Assembly: GCF_018991925.1 (NCBI RefSeq)
Contig: NW_024735554.1
Coordinates: 285,238-349,237 of the forward strand
Reading direction: 5' to 3'
Length of the DNA stretch: 64,000 nt
Source: Homarus americanus
Lineage: Eukaryota; Arthropoda; Malacostraca; Decapoda; Nephropidae
The first letter of the stretch is position 1. Every line of letters begins with the position of its first letter. Position numbers and translations under genes: made by a program. The notes beneath the pieces are model-generated. The model made no database searches and had not been told where the DNA came from. It saw only the letters and a program-made list of their open reading frames with translations. Below are positions 32,801 through 43,650 of the stretch, in pieces.

Positions 32801-33074
32801 AATATCTCAACAGTTGTTGCCACAAATTCTCTGTTATATGTCATAGGTGGTAACCGTAAAAAGGTAAGGAAGAACGAAAACAGAATGATTAATGAAAATG
32901 TGATATACAAATCCAAAGTTTTAACCTTAAACTATTTTTATTTGTATTTATTTATTTTTTTTTTTTTAGGTATCTATCACTAATGTGGAGTATTTCGACC
33001 CTAAGAAGAATAAGTGGATAAACTGTGCATCACTCCCAGAGGGTCGGTCTAATGCTAGAGCAGTCGCAATTTGA
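29829..33074 (+). pseudogene. BTB-BACK-kelch gene 2 (several breaks)
   Basis: Exon 1 at 29829-29933 lacks 45 bp, so that YLLEI is joined to SSAGGSVVK and the helix with the WQxQQLCDVE motif is gone (in frame). Other exons: 30724-30868, 31004-31142, 31289-31453, 31580-32220, about 32341-32577, 32762-32863 and 32970-33074. One base is missing in exon 4 (CTGTATTTTGTGAGTCAG), exon 5 has a TAA at 32186-32188 where relatives read TTA, and the exon 6 acceptor ACAG is ACAT. Kelch blades are recognisable (KIYVIGG, KIFVVGG, LYAFGS). Intron 1 carries a LINE fragment. Multiple independent lesions make this a true pseudogene. Confidence 0.85.
29960..30700 (+). mobile_element. LINE fragments in intron 1 of kelch gene 2
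   Basis: Pieces of a non-LTR element in order: endonuclease remnant (NVYVPPSTPTVPIL near 29990), reverse transcriptase start (VPKSGRQEEYRPVSLLNI, 30525-30580) and the 3' end (CACAGGATGTAAG ... CCCAATAAACTAG) followed by an A run. All are frameshifted. Same family as the 3' fragments at 9084 and 44125. Confidence 0.7.
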
Positions 33075-33410
33075 CTCGACTCTCTTTCTCTTCTCTTCTT
33101 GACACTTCCAAGCTCAAGCTCAAGAATATCCAACAGCGAAACTTGCAAGTCCTCTTCCTCTTCATCCTCTTCAACAAACACACACTTAAAATAAAAATAA
33201 AAACTTAAATTTGTATAGTTTTTATTACCTATCCCAGGCTGCTGTAGTTTAGTTTTGCTACTGTTTGGAGGCGAGGACGGAAGCACTACCACCACCACCA
33301 CCACCACCACCTCCTCTTACCTCCCCCCTCTCTGTTAAAAATTACCAGATATCACCACTACCACCATTTACAAAAAACACTGGTGGTTAGTATTACATTA
33401 GGATTTGAGG

Positions 33411-35542
33411 ATGGCGGCGGCATGTGTGGATCTCTCTCTTCACGAGGAGGAGGAATGTAAACTTATCCGAACGACCTGCTAGAGTACTTACATTTACTCT
33501 GGCAGTCACAACAGTTATGTGATGTAGAAATATCATCAGCTGGTAGATCAGTTGTGAAGGTGAGTGAGAAACATATTTACTGCATACAATCACATCAGCT
33601 GCCTCACTTATGGAAGACTGCCACCACCATCCCAGGGACAAATCAAAAAAAAATCTGATGTGACATTTTATTCCACAGGCTCACCGTGTAATACTGTCGA
33701 CGGGAAGCGAATATTTTAAGGCCAGAAAACAACACAGTCAATAGAAATGGAGTCTATAAAACCCAATATAACATTTCTGCTCATGAAATACATATATACT
33801 GGTAAGGGTAAGGATAAAGAAAAAAAACATTTTAAGTTTTCATAGTGCTATATGTAAAACGGTAGTTTTTATTTTGTTATTGATTAATGAATGAAACTTT
33901 TATTTTTTTTAAATACTTTAGGAACAATCGAGATAACAGTGGAAAACGTACAGGAGTTAATTGTGGCTGCAAACATGCTAGCAATACCCTATGTTGTACG
34001 TGTTTGTACAGACATTCTCAGGAGAGAACTTCATCCATCCAATGTTTTAAGAATTTACAGGTACGTACAGTATAATAATTAATTATTTTCTTATGTAACT
34101 GTTTTGATATGTGTGTTTATTGTTTTTTTATTTGTATCTGTACGTATACAATGCATCCGATTAGGACTAAATTCCATCAATTATTTTTTTTTGGGGGGGG
34201 GGGGAAACAGGTTTGCTGAGGCCCATAATTTAGTAAGGTTGCTGCATTCTTCGCGGGACTTCATCTTGTCCAATTTCGTAGAAGTGACAAAGGAGCAGGG
34301 GGCTTGAAAGTTTTACCGACTGACTGATTTTTATAAAAAAAACAATCAAATTCTTTCTTTCTTTCTTTTTATTGTATTGCAGATATTCTCTGCTGCCATC
34401 AGATGGATTACAAAGATATAAACTAATAGACATTGTTGGATTTTTGACATTTTAAAACGAGTGAAATTGTTTTTAATTCCAAGAATATGTATTTAAAAGT
34501 GTCGAATGTTTTGATACCTTTAAGCAGAAATGGCAACAAGTTTGCCCTATGAAAATTGAGAGAAGTGGGCCAGGAATAGCAGTCTTACATGGGAAAATTT
34601 TCGTTGTTGGAGGGGTTAGAAAGGAGGAAGCTCAGTCATGGAGGTTACCTCTATGCCTTCGGTGGTTGGACGGGATCGGTCGTCGAAAAAAGTATTGAAA
34701 GATATGACCCTATTACAGATGAGTGGAGATTATTAGAGTCAAATATGCTAGAAGCTAGATCCGAGTAAGTACAATAACCATTTTCAAATTGGATTTACTG
34801 ACTGATAGTGTGAACTACTGATAATAATGAGAAAATGTAGCAGTGGCTTGTACTGTTTTTTTTTTCCTTTTTTTCTTTTACAGCATATATACTAGAACAT
34901 CGAGGTCATAATTGGTGGATTTCATTTCACCCTCCTGCATGATCTTCTCTCATACAATCCTGTGACTGGGGAGTGGAAGAATCTAGCACCAATGCTAGGT
35001 CCACCACCACATAAGACGATAGGTGTTGCAGTTTTGGATAACTTTTTGTATGTAGTAGGTGGTGGTATTCGGGACAATTATGAGGAAAAACAATGGAAAG
35101 ATATTCTTTTGAACAGGTAAGATTATTTACCAGTTTATTAATATACAAGATTTGAATATTTACCAGTGCAGTACTTATGATTTCTTATTATTATATACAA
35201 GATTTGAATTACAATATTGTAGTTAGATATGAAAGAATTTTTGTAATACTGTATACAAATGGTTTAAGCGTTCATCAATGTATTTTGGTCAAATATCTCA
35301 ACAGTTGTTGCCACAAATTTTCTGTTATATGTCAAGGGGGTAACTATAAAATGGTAAGGAAGAACGAAAACAGAATGATTAATGAAAATGTGATAATATT
35401 TATTACTATTCCTACATATTGTTTTAACCTTAAAACTTTTTTTTTAGGTATCGTGAAGTATTTCGACCCTAAGAAGAACAAGTGGATAAACTGTGCATCA
35501 CTCCCAGAGGGTTGGTCTAATGCTAGAGCAGTCGCAATTTGA
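33411..35542 (+). pseudogene. BTB-BACK-kelch gene 3 (heavily deleted)
   Basis: Exon 1 starts at 33411 (MAAACVDLSLHEEEEC) and loses one base after TGTAAA. Exon 2 (33679-33801) misses the MFTCGLAE region. Exon 3 is 33922-34060. Exon 4 (from 34211) breaks off after EQG and its donor is deleted. Exon 5 (34383-34764) lost the middle of BACK and part of blades 1-2; exon 6 is 34884-35116; exon 7 (to 35353) has no acceptor; exon 8 (35448-35542) ends in RAVAI and TGA. Clear pseudogene of the LINE-in-intron subfamily, of whose insert only about 60 bp remain (33600-33660). Confidence 0.85.
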
Positions 35543-35600
35543 CTCAAAACTTCAACCTTCAAGAGTGATATTACCTAACCCTACCCTATATACTACTGTC

Positions 35601-35638
35601 CTCCTCCTCCTCCTCCTCCTCCTCCTCCTCCTCCTCCT
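35601..35638. repeat. (CTC)n microsatellite
   Basis: About 38 bp of CTC/TCC in the 3' flank of kelch gene 3; a shorter version lies at 38367-38408 after gene 4 and at 39204 after the fusion remnant. Confidence 0.9.
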
Positions 35639-35785
35639 TCACTCTCTTTAAAATAAAAAGCTTCCAATTATCACAAAATTCGCATTTTAAGTTCTTCAGG
35701 AGGTAGTAACTGATTGGGTATGAAAATTATCCCTCTCTCATATCACCCCCATATATATTACATTTATTAGTTTTTTTAGTTATAT

Positions 35786-38307
35786 ATGAGGATGGCGGCG
35801 GCACGTGTAGAGCTCTCTGATCACGGAGAGGGGGAGTGTAATTATCCTTATCCGAACAATCTGCTAGAGAACTTAAATTCATTCTGGCAGTTACAAAAGT
35901 TCTGTGATGTAGAAATATCAGTTGATAGATCAGTTGTGAAGGTGAGAAAACATTATTTTAACTTTTTTAGTATTTATTGTCAAATAATTGAAAAAACTAT
36001 CTTGTTGTCTCTCTGTATATGTATACAACCAACTATATTATTATTCCAGGCTCACCGTGTAATACTCTCGGCGGGAAGAAATTATTTTAAGGCCATGTTT
36101 ACCTGTGGATTAACTGAGAAAAACAACACATTCAATAGAAATGAAGTCTATGAAATTTAATATATTAAATCAGATCATCGGATTCATATATACTGGTAAG
36201 GTAACATTTGAAGTTTTCATATTTATGAAAAAAAAGGGTATTTTTATTTTGTTATTATTTTTATCTTAATCTTTAGGAAACATCGATGTAACAGCGAAAA
36301 ACGTTCAAGAGTTAATAGTTGTTGCAATGTTTAGGAATTTACAGGTAACGAATTTTAATTTTGTAAAAAATTTTTATTCTTGTTCTGTTCTGTTTTAATT
36401 TGATTCTGATTCGATTCTAGAGACAGGGGTGTGTTCATTTTTATTTTTTTATTTTTTTTTTTTTACAGGTTTGCTAAGGCCCATTATTTAGTAAGCCTGC
36501 TGAATGGTTCGCGGGACTTCATCTTCTCCAATTTCGTAGAAGTAACAATGGAGCAAGAGTTTCTTGAGATTCCTAAAGAAACTCTACTGTATTTTTTGGA
36601 GTCAGAGTATCTTCATATTGACTCTGAGTTTCAGGTAAATATTAAATATTTTTCTTTTTATTTAATATTTATTTATCAAATTCAAAAATCTTTTTCTTTT
36701 GTTTATTGTAGCTCAATTTCTTTTTCTTTTGTTATATTGCAGGTATTCTCTGCTGCCATCAGATGGATTACACAAGAAATAACTGATAGACTTTGTTGTA
36801 TTCTTGACATTTTAAAACAAGTGAAATTGTCTTTAATTTCAAGTAAACCAATAGAAAAATCATTTAATGAGTGCTCTGATATCAGATTGAAGGTTAACCT
36901 TAAACAGCAGACAAACTTGGCCAAAAAGGAAGCCTTGTATGTCCAGCCAAGAATTTGTACTCGAAAGAAAATTTATGTCATAGGTGGATCAAAGAAAGAA
37001 TTCAATATAATATGGAATAGATCAGAGGAATATATACTTAAAAGTGTCGAATGTTTTGATACCTTTAGGCAGAACTGGCAAAAAGTTTGCCCCATGAAAA
37101 TTGGGAGAATTTCGCCAGGAATAGAAGTCTTACATGAAAAAATTTTCGTTGTTGGAGGGGTTGGAGAGGAGATAGACGCTCAGATTTTGGCAGATAGCGA
37201 AGTTTATGATCCACAGGAAGATTATTGGACTGGAATATCTTCTATGGTGATCCCACGGTGTGATTTTGGATTATGCGCTCATGGAGGTTATCTCTATTAC
37301 TTCGGTGGTTGGACGGAATCAATGGAAATAGAAAAAAATATTGAAAGATATGACCCCATTACAAATGAGTGGAGATTATTAGAGTCAAATATGCCAGAAG
37401 CTAGATCCAAGTAAGTACAATAACCATTTGGATTTACTGACTAAAAGTGTGAATTACTAATAATAATGAGAAAATGTAGCAGTGGCCTGTACTGTTTTTT
37501 TCTTCCTTTTTTTTTTTACAGCATGGGTATAGTAGAACATCGAGGTCTTATTTACATTATTGGTGGATATACAGACACTTACAACCCCCTGCATGATCTT
37601 CTCTCATACAATCCTGTGACTGGGGAGTGGAAGAATCTAACACCAATGCAAGGTCCACCATCTAAGACGATAGGTGTTGCAGTTTTGGATAACTTTTTGT
37701 ACGTAGTAGGTGATGGTAATCTGGAGGAAAAATCAATGAAAAGATATTCTTTTGAGCAGGTAAGATTATTTACCAGTGCTTATGAATTTTCTTCTTATTA
37801 TATACAAGTTTAATATTGTAGCCAGGATGTGGAAGAATTTTTGTAATACTGTAGGAAAAGGGAGAAAAATTGTATAACCCAACCCCCCCCACTCTTCTTT
37901 TACCTTTTTTCTTTTACTTTCCCACCCACAGAACCAATGGTTTAAGTGTTCGTGTTCATCGTATTTGGGTCGAAGTAGCCCAGCAGTTGTTGCCACAAAT
38001 TCTCTGTTGTATGTCATAGGCGGTTACTGGAGTGGTTTGAATGGAATTGGAATGGTAAGGAAGGAAGAATAAAAGAATGATTAATAAAAACTGATAATAT
38101 TGATAATAATATTTATTAATATTCCTATATTTTCTTTATATTTTCTTTATACTAATTTATTTATTTATTTATTTTTTTTTTTTATTTATTTATTTTTTTT
38201 AGATTTCTCTCGCTAATGTGGAGTATTTCGACCCTAAGAATAACCGGTGGATAAGCTGTACACCACTCCCTGAAAGTCGGTCTGATGCTATAGCAGTCTC
38301 AATTTGA
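35786..38307 (+). pseudogene. BTB-BACK-kelch gene 4 (frameshift, exon 3 mostly lost)
   Basis: Exons: 35786-35941, 36050-36195, 36277-36344, 36469-36634, 36743-37410, 37522-37759, 37932-38054 and 38203-38307. Exon 2 has an extra A (GAGAAAAACAAC), exon 3 keeps only its ends (68 of 139 nt). From exon 4 on it is intact: BACK (FAKAHYLVSLLNGSRDFIF), then kelch blades with KKIYVIGG, KIFVVGG, YLYYFGG, IYIIGGY and LYVVGDG, and the final VEYFDPKNNRWIS. Short intron 1 without LINE, so it groups with gene 1. The kelch half could still be translated from an internal ATG, which is speculation. Confidence 0.85.
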
Positions 38308-38724
38308 CTACTCGAAACCTTTGAAAGGTGTCAAAAGTTGTGACATTACCAACCTATATACTGATGTCCTCCTCCTCCTCCTCTTCTTCCTCCTCCACCT
38401 CCTCCTCCTTCATCCTCGCTCTCTTTTTAGTAAGTACTCATTTAAAAATAAAAAGCTATCAATCAAATGTATAGTTTTTTACTACCCTATACGATATAAA
38501 ATTGTATTATAGCTTGAGTTTCTTTGTAAACTCTACCCAATGGGGATTTCCTTACTAAATGAAAATTATAACTCCTCCTCCCTGTCTTCAGGAGGTAGTA
38601 ACTGATTGGGTATAAAAAATTATAACCCCTCCCTCTCTCAGTTAAAAATTATCAGATATAACCACCCACCACCAGACAACTCAACTCTGGATGGATAGTA
38701 TTACATTTGATTTAATAGTTATAT

Positions 38725-39176
38725 ATGAGGATGGCGGCAGCACGTGTGGAGCTCTCTGATCATGGGGAGGGGGAGTGTAAATCTTATTCTTATCCAAACA
38801 ACAAAAGGAGTAAAAAATTGTAGAACCTTCCTCCTTTTTATCTTTCTTTTACTTTCCCACAGAACAAATGGTTTAAGTGTTCATCGTATTTGGGTCGAAA
38901 TATCTCAGCAGTTGTTACCACAAATTCTCTGTTATATATTATAGGAGGTGACTGTAAAATGGTAAGGAAGAACGAAAAAAGAATGATTGATTCATGAAAA
39001 GTGATAATATTTCTTAATATTCCTACATATCTGTACAAATATTTAACCTTAAACTATTACTTTTTTTTTAGGTATCTAGTGGTGATGTGGAGTGTTTCAA
39101 CCCTAAGAATAACAAGTGGATAAACTGTGCATCACTCCCAGAGGGTCGGTCTAATACTAGAGCAGTCGCAATTTGA
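38725..39176 (+). pseudogene. Kelch remnant: exon 1 joined to exons 7-8
   Basis: Exon 1 (38725-38803, MRMAAARVELSDHGEGE) runs straight into the end of intron 6; then exon 7 (38863-38961, KWFKCSSYLGRNISAVVTT) and exon 8 (39072-39176, ending RAVAI and TGA). A single deletion of about 2.5 kb explains it. Confidence 0.82.
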
Positions 39177-39333
39177 CTCGAAACTTTTCATATACTGCTG
39201 TTCTCCTCCTCCTTCTCTTCATCCAATTATCACAAAATTCGCATTTTAAGTTCTTCAGGAGGTGGGTATGAAAATTATCCCTCAGTTACAAATTACCACA
39301 TATCACCCGCATTTACCAAAAAAAACAAAAAGT

Positions 39334-39520
39334 ATGGCGGCGGCATGTGTGCTCTCTGATAACGGAGAGGGGGAGTGTAAATCTTATCCTTATCCGAACG
39401 AATATTGTTTGGAATGTTTAAAGTGTGTGTGTTTGCAGGCAGTAATTAGTATTTATTGTCTGAAATAATTGTAAAACTATATTCCATGCTCACCATGTAA
39501 TACTCTTGCACACTTAAATA
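39334..39520 (+). pseudogene. Kelch remnant: partial exons 1 and 2
   Basis: 39334-39406 codes MAAACVLSDNGEGECKSYPY; 39438-39520 holds the end of intron 1 and the first 30 bases of exon 2 (GCTCACCATGTAATACTC). The rest is missing before gene 5 begins. Confidence 0.7.
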
Positions 39521-39904
39521 AAAAAAAAAAAACTTCCAGTATAGTTTTTACTACCTATCCCAACATACTGAAAGAAAAAGGCTGGCTGTAGTTTAATTTT
39601 GCTACTGTTTGGAGGAGAAGCCAGACCCCGGCGAGGACGGAAGCACCACCACCACGGGTATTATCAGATATCACCACTACCACCATTTATAAAAAACAAA
39701 ACTGACAACTGGTTAGTATTACATTAGTATTTGAAGATGGCGGCAGCATGTGTGGATCTCTCTCATCACGAGGAGGAGGAATGTAAATCTTATCCGAACT
39801 ACCTGCTAGACTACATACATTTACTCTGGCAGTCACAACAGTTATGTGATGTAGAAATATCAGCTAGTGGATCAGTTGTGAAGGTGAGTGAAACATTTAC
39901 CTGT

Positions 39905-40715
39905 ATTTATCTCCTACACGTCCTTCTCTGCCCTCCATCACCCACCATTTACACCCATATCGAACTACACCGCCCACACTCCACCCGCCGCCGCCCTAAC
40001 CGCCCAGGAGTGTAGGACCAAGGACCAGTGGAAGAAATCTCCCAACTTCCCTGCTCCCCTGGCACAAATAAAGAGCTTGCTCCAACTCTCTTCGCACGAG
40101 AGAATCAATGCTTCCTAGCAGTGGTTTGATTTTGGCTTGCTTCCTAGCAGTGGTTTGATTTTGGCTTGCTTCCTAGCAGTGGTTTGATTTTGGCTTCCTT
40201 CCTAGCAGTGGTTTGATTTTGGCTTCCTTCCTAGCAGTGGTTTGATTTTGGCTTGCTTCCTAGCAGTGGTTTGATTTTGGCTTGCTTCCTAGCAGTGGTT
40301 TGATTTTGGCTTGCTTCCTATTGACCGACCAGTCTACATCTATAGGTGCCTCACCGTACTGTTATTATGGCCTCTCTCATTTTACATCCTCCACTTGCCC
40401 CATGACCTCCTCCTATAGGTCCCCAGCCGTTACCAACACCTTTTCCTTCCCAGACCAGATATCCCTCCTCCCAGTCATAGGCCTGGTATTTGACGACATA
40501 TTAGTGTCACGTCAATCTTTATCATAACAGGGAACTCCCTCGCCCCCCTCCCTCCCCCACCCACACATTCATCCATCCATAATTCTCTCACTTTTATGTA
40601 ACTTGACAAAACCTATGCTATGACGACGACCCTTCACCCAGACTTTTACACCCCCTTAACGTACCCCAATAAACTAGCCCCCCTCGGGGACAAATCTAAA
40701 AAAAACATCTGATGG
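39905..40715 (+). mobile_element. LINE 3' portion in intron 1 of kelch gene 5
   Basis: Holds LAQIKSLLQLSSHERINAS (end of the ORF2 region), a 29-bp minisatellite, FPDQISLLPVIGLVFDDI and the 3' UTR ending CCCAATAAACTAGCCC plus A run. The same insert sits in gene 6 at the same place. Confidence 0.7.
40109..40320. repeat. 29-bp minisatellite, 7 copies
   Basis: Unit TTGCTTCCTAGCAGTGGTTT plus GATTTTGGC, seven nearly perfect copies (two variants with TTCC). The sister LINE insert at 44060-44118 has only two. Expanded after the duplication. No spacers, so not CRISPR-like. Confidence 0.92.
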
Positions 40716-43224
40716 ATTTCATTTTATTCCACAGGCTCACCGTGTAATACTATCAGCGGGAAGCGAATATTTTAAGGCCATGTTTACGTGTGGATTAGCT
40801 GAGAAAACAACACAGTCAATAGAAATGAAGTCTATGAAACCCAATATATTAAAACTGCACATCGAATTCATATATACTGGTAAGGGTAAGGATAAAAAAA
40901 AAAAAAAAAAAAAACATTTTAAGTTTTCATAGTGCTATGCTATATGTAAAACGGTAGTTTTTATTTTGTTATTGAATTGATAATTAATGAATGAAACTTT
41001 TTATTTTTTTTTTAAATACTTTAGGAAACATCGAGGTAACAGTGGAAAACATACAGGAGTTAATTGTGGCTGCAAACATGCTGATAATGCCCCATGTTGT
41101 ACGTGTTTGTACAGACTTTCTCAACAGCGAACTTCATCCATCCAATGCTTTAGGAATTTACCGGTATGTACAGTATAATAATTGATTATTTTCAACTGTT
41201 TATATGTATTTTTATCTGCATATGTACGTAACTAATTCCATTTTTATTTTTTTTAAAAACAGGTTTGCTGAGGCCCATAATTTAGTAAAGTTGCTGCATT
41301 CTTCACGGGACTTCATCTTCTCCAATTTCGTAGAAGTGACAATGGAGCAAGAATTTCTTGAGATTTCGAAAGAAATTCTACTGTATTTTCTTGAGTCAGA
41401 GTATCTTCATATTGACTCTGAGTTTCAGGTAAAATTTAAATAAATTTTTTTTAATTTAATATTACCCACTTGTTTACCGACTGACTGACGGACGACTTTT
41501 ATTTAATATATTATTTACAAAAGACTTTAACCCCAAACTATCAAATTTATCTTTCTTTCTAATTCTTTTTATTGTATTGCAGGTATTCTCTGCTGCCATC
41601 AGATGGATTAAACAAGCACAAGATATAACTAATAGACATGGTTGTTGGAATTTTGACATTTTAAAACGAGTAAAATTGTCTTTAATTCCAAGTAAACTAA
41701 TAGAAAAATCAATTAATGAGTACTCTCATATCAATCTGAAAGTTTTCCTTAAAAACATACAGCAACAATTTTTGGACAAAAGGGAAGCTTTGTATGTCCA
41801 GCCAAGAATTTGTACTCGAAAGAAAATTTATGTCCTAGGTGGAACAAAGAGAGAACTATGTGTCCACATGTATAGATCAGATAGGTTTACATTTAAAAGT
41901 GTCGAATGTTTTGATATCTTTAGGCAGAAATGGCAGAAAGTTTGCCCCATGAAAATTGAGAGATGTGGGCCAGGAGTAGCAGTCTTACATGGGAAAATTT
42001 TCGTTGTTGGAGGGGAGATAGAAATTCAACAGGCAAATGATGAACTTTATGATCCGCCTGCTTTATTGGCAAATGGTGATGTTTATGATCCTCAGGAAGA
42101 TAATTGGACCGGGATATCTTCTATGGTGATCCCACTGAGTGATTTTGGATTATGCTCTCATGGAGGTTATCTCTATGCCTTTGGTGGTTTGACTGTCTTT
42201 GGTTGTTGGACGGGATCAGTCTGGAGGAGATCGGTCATATCCCAAACGATTGAAAGATATGACCCTATTGCAGATGAGTAAAGATTATTAGACTCAAATA
42301 TGCCAGAAGCTAGATCCAAGTAAGTACAATAACCATTTTCAAATTGGATTTACTGACTGAGAGTGTGAACTACTGATAATGAGAGAGAAAATGTAGCAGT
42401 GGCCTGTACTGTTTTTTTTTTTTTTTTCTTTTCTTTTACAGCATGGGTACAGTAGAATATCAAGGTCTTATTTACATTGGTGGTGGACATACGTACACTC
42501 ACAAGCCCCTGCGTGATCTTCTCTCATACAATCCTGTGACTGGGGAGTGGAAGAATCTAGCACCAATGATAGGTCGACCACACCCCCACAGGATAAGGTT
42601 GTACGACATGATGAGTGTTGCAGTTTTGGATAACTTTTTGTATGTAGTAGGTGGTTTTTCAGGAGGAAAAATCAATGGAAAGATATTCTTTTGAACAGGT
42701 AAGATTATTTACCAGTGCTGTGCTTATGAATTCTTATTATTATATACAACAAGATTTGAATTACAATATTGTAGCTAGGATGTGGAAGAATTTTTGTAAT
42801 ACTGTAGTGAAAAGGGAGTAAAAAATTGTATAACCTCCCTCCTCCCCCCTTCCTTTTACCTTTCTTCTTTTACTTTCCCACAGAACAAATGGTTTAAGTG
42901 TTCATCAATGTATTTTGGTCGAAATATCCCAGCAGTTGTGGCCACAAATTCTCTGTTATACGTCATAGGCGGTTACGGTTATCATAACTTGTAAGGAAGA
43001 ATGGAAATAGAAGAATGAAATATATTAATATTCCTACATATCTTTATAATCAGTTTTAACCTAAAACCTAAACTATTTTTTTTTTTTTTTTTAGATGTCT
43101 GTCGCTAATGTGGAGTATTTTGATCCTAAGGATAACAAGTGGAGAAACTGTACACCACTCCCTGAGGATCAGTCTGATGCTAGAACAGTCTCAATTTGAC
43201 TCGAAACCTGAGTGTGATATTACC

Positions 43225-43335
43225 TGCCGTTGCCGTTACAAACACCTCTTCCCTCCCAGACCAGATGTCCCTCCTCCTAGTCACAGGCCTGGCATTTGAT
43301 ATTATTAACATAAAATGTACCGGGAACTTAATATA
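43225..43335 (+). mobile_element. Short LINE 3' fragment
   Basis: CGTTACAAACACCTCTTCCC to AAAATGTACCGGGAACTT, the same family as 9084-9200, in the 3' flank of kelch gene 5. Confidence 0.6.
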
Positions 43336-43650
43336 TTAATGCTAGAGCAGCCTCAATTTAACTCTCTTCTCTCCCAAGCTCAAGCTCAAGAATATCAAAC
43401 GAGAAACTTTCAAGTCCTCTTCATCCTCTTCTCATCCTCTTCAACACACACTTAAAATAAAAAAATACTTCCCATCAATGTATTACCTATCCCAACATAC
43501 TGAAAGAAAAAGGCTGCTGTAGTTTAGTTTTGTTACTGTTTGAAGAAGCGACGGAAGCACCACCACCACGGGTATTACCAGATATCACCACTACCACCAT
43601 TTATAAAAAACAAAACTGACAACTGGTTAGTATTACATTAGTATTTGAAG

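Larger units (their letters stand above)
39737..43199 (+). pseudogene. BTB-BACK-kelch gene 5 (one stop, one frameshift)
   Basis: Exons: 39737-39883, 40735-40879, 41025-41163, 41263-41428, 41583-42319, 42442-42698, 42884-42990 and 43095-43199. BTB and BACK are open throughout (MAAACVDLSHHEEEEC, AHRVILSAGSEYFKAMF, ENIQELIVAANMLIM). In exon 5, TGG of DEWRLLES became TAA (42279-42281). In exon 6 the frame slips before EKSMERYS (GGFSGGKINGK instead). Blade 3 has an extra segment (LTVFGCWTGSVWRRSV). A protein stopping at 42279 would be BTB, BACK and about three blades. Very close to gene 6; the two form a 3.9-kb direct repeat including the LINE insert in intron 1. Confidence 0.85.

Noticed and set aside
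40109..40320. Regular 29-bp repeats resembling a CRISPR array
   Set aside because: The units are directly head-to-tail without spacers, inside a LINE fragment in a eukaryotic intron.
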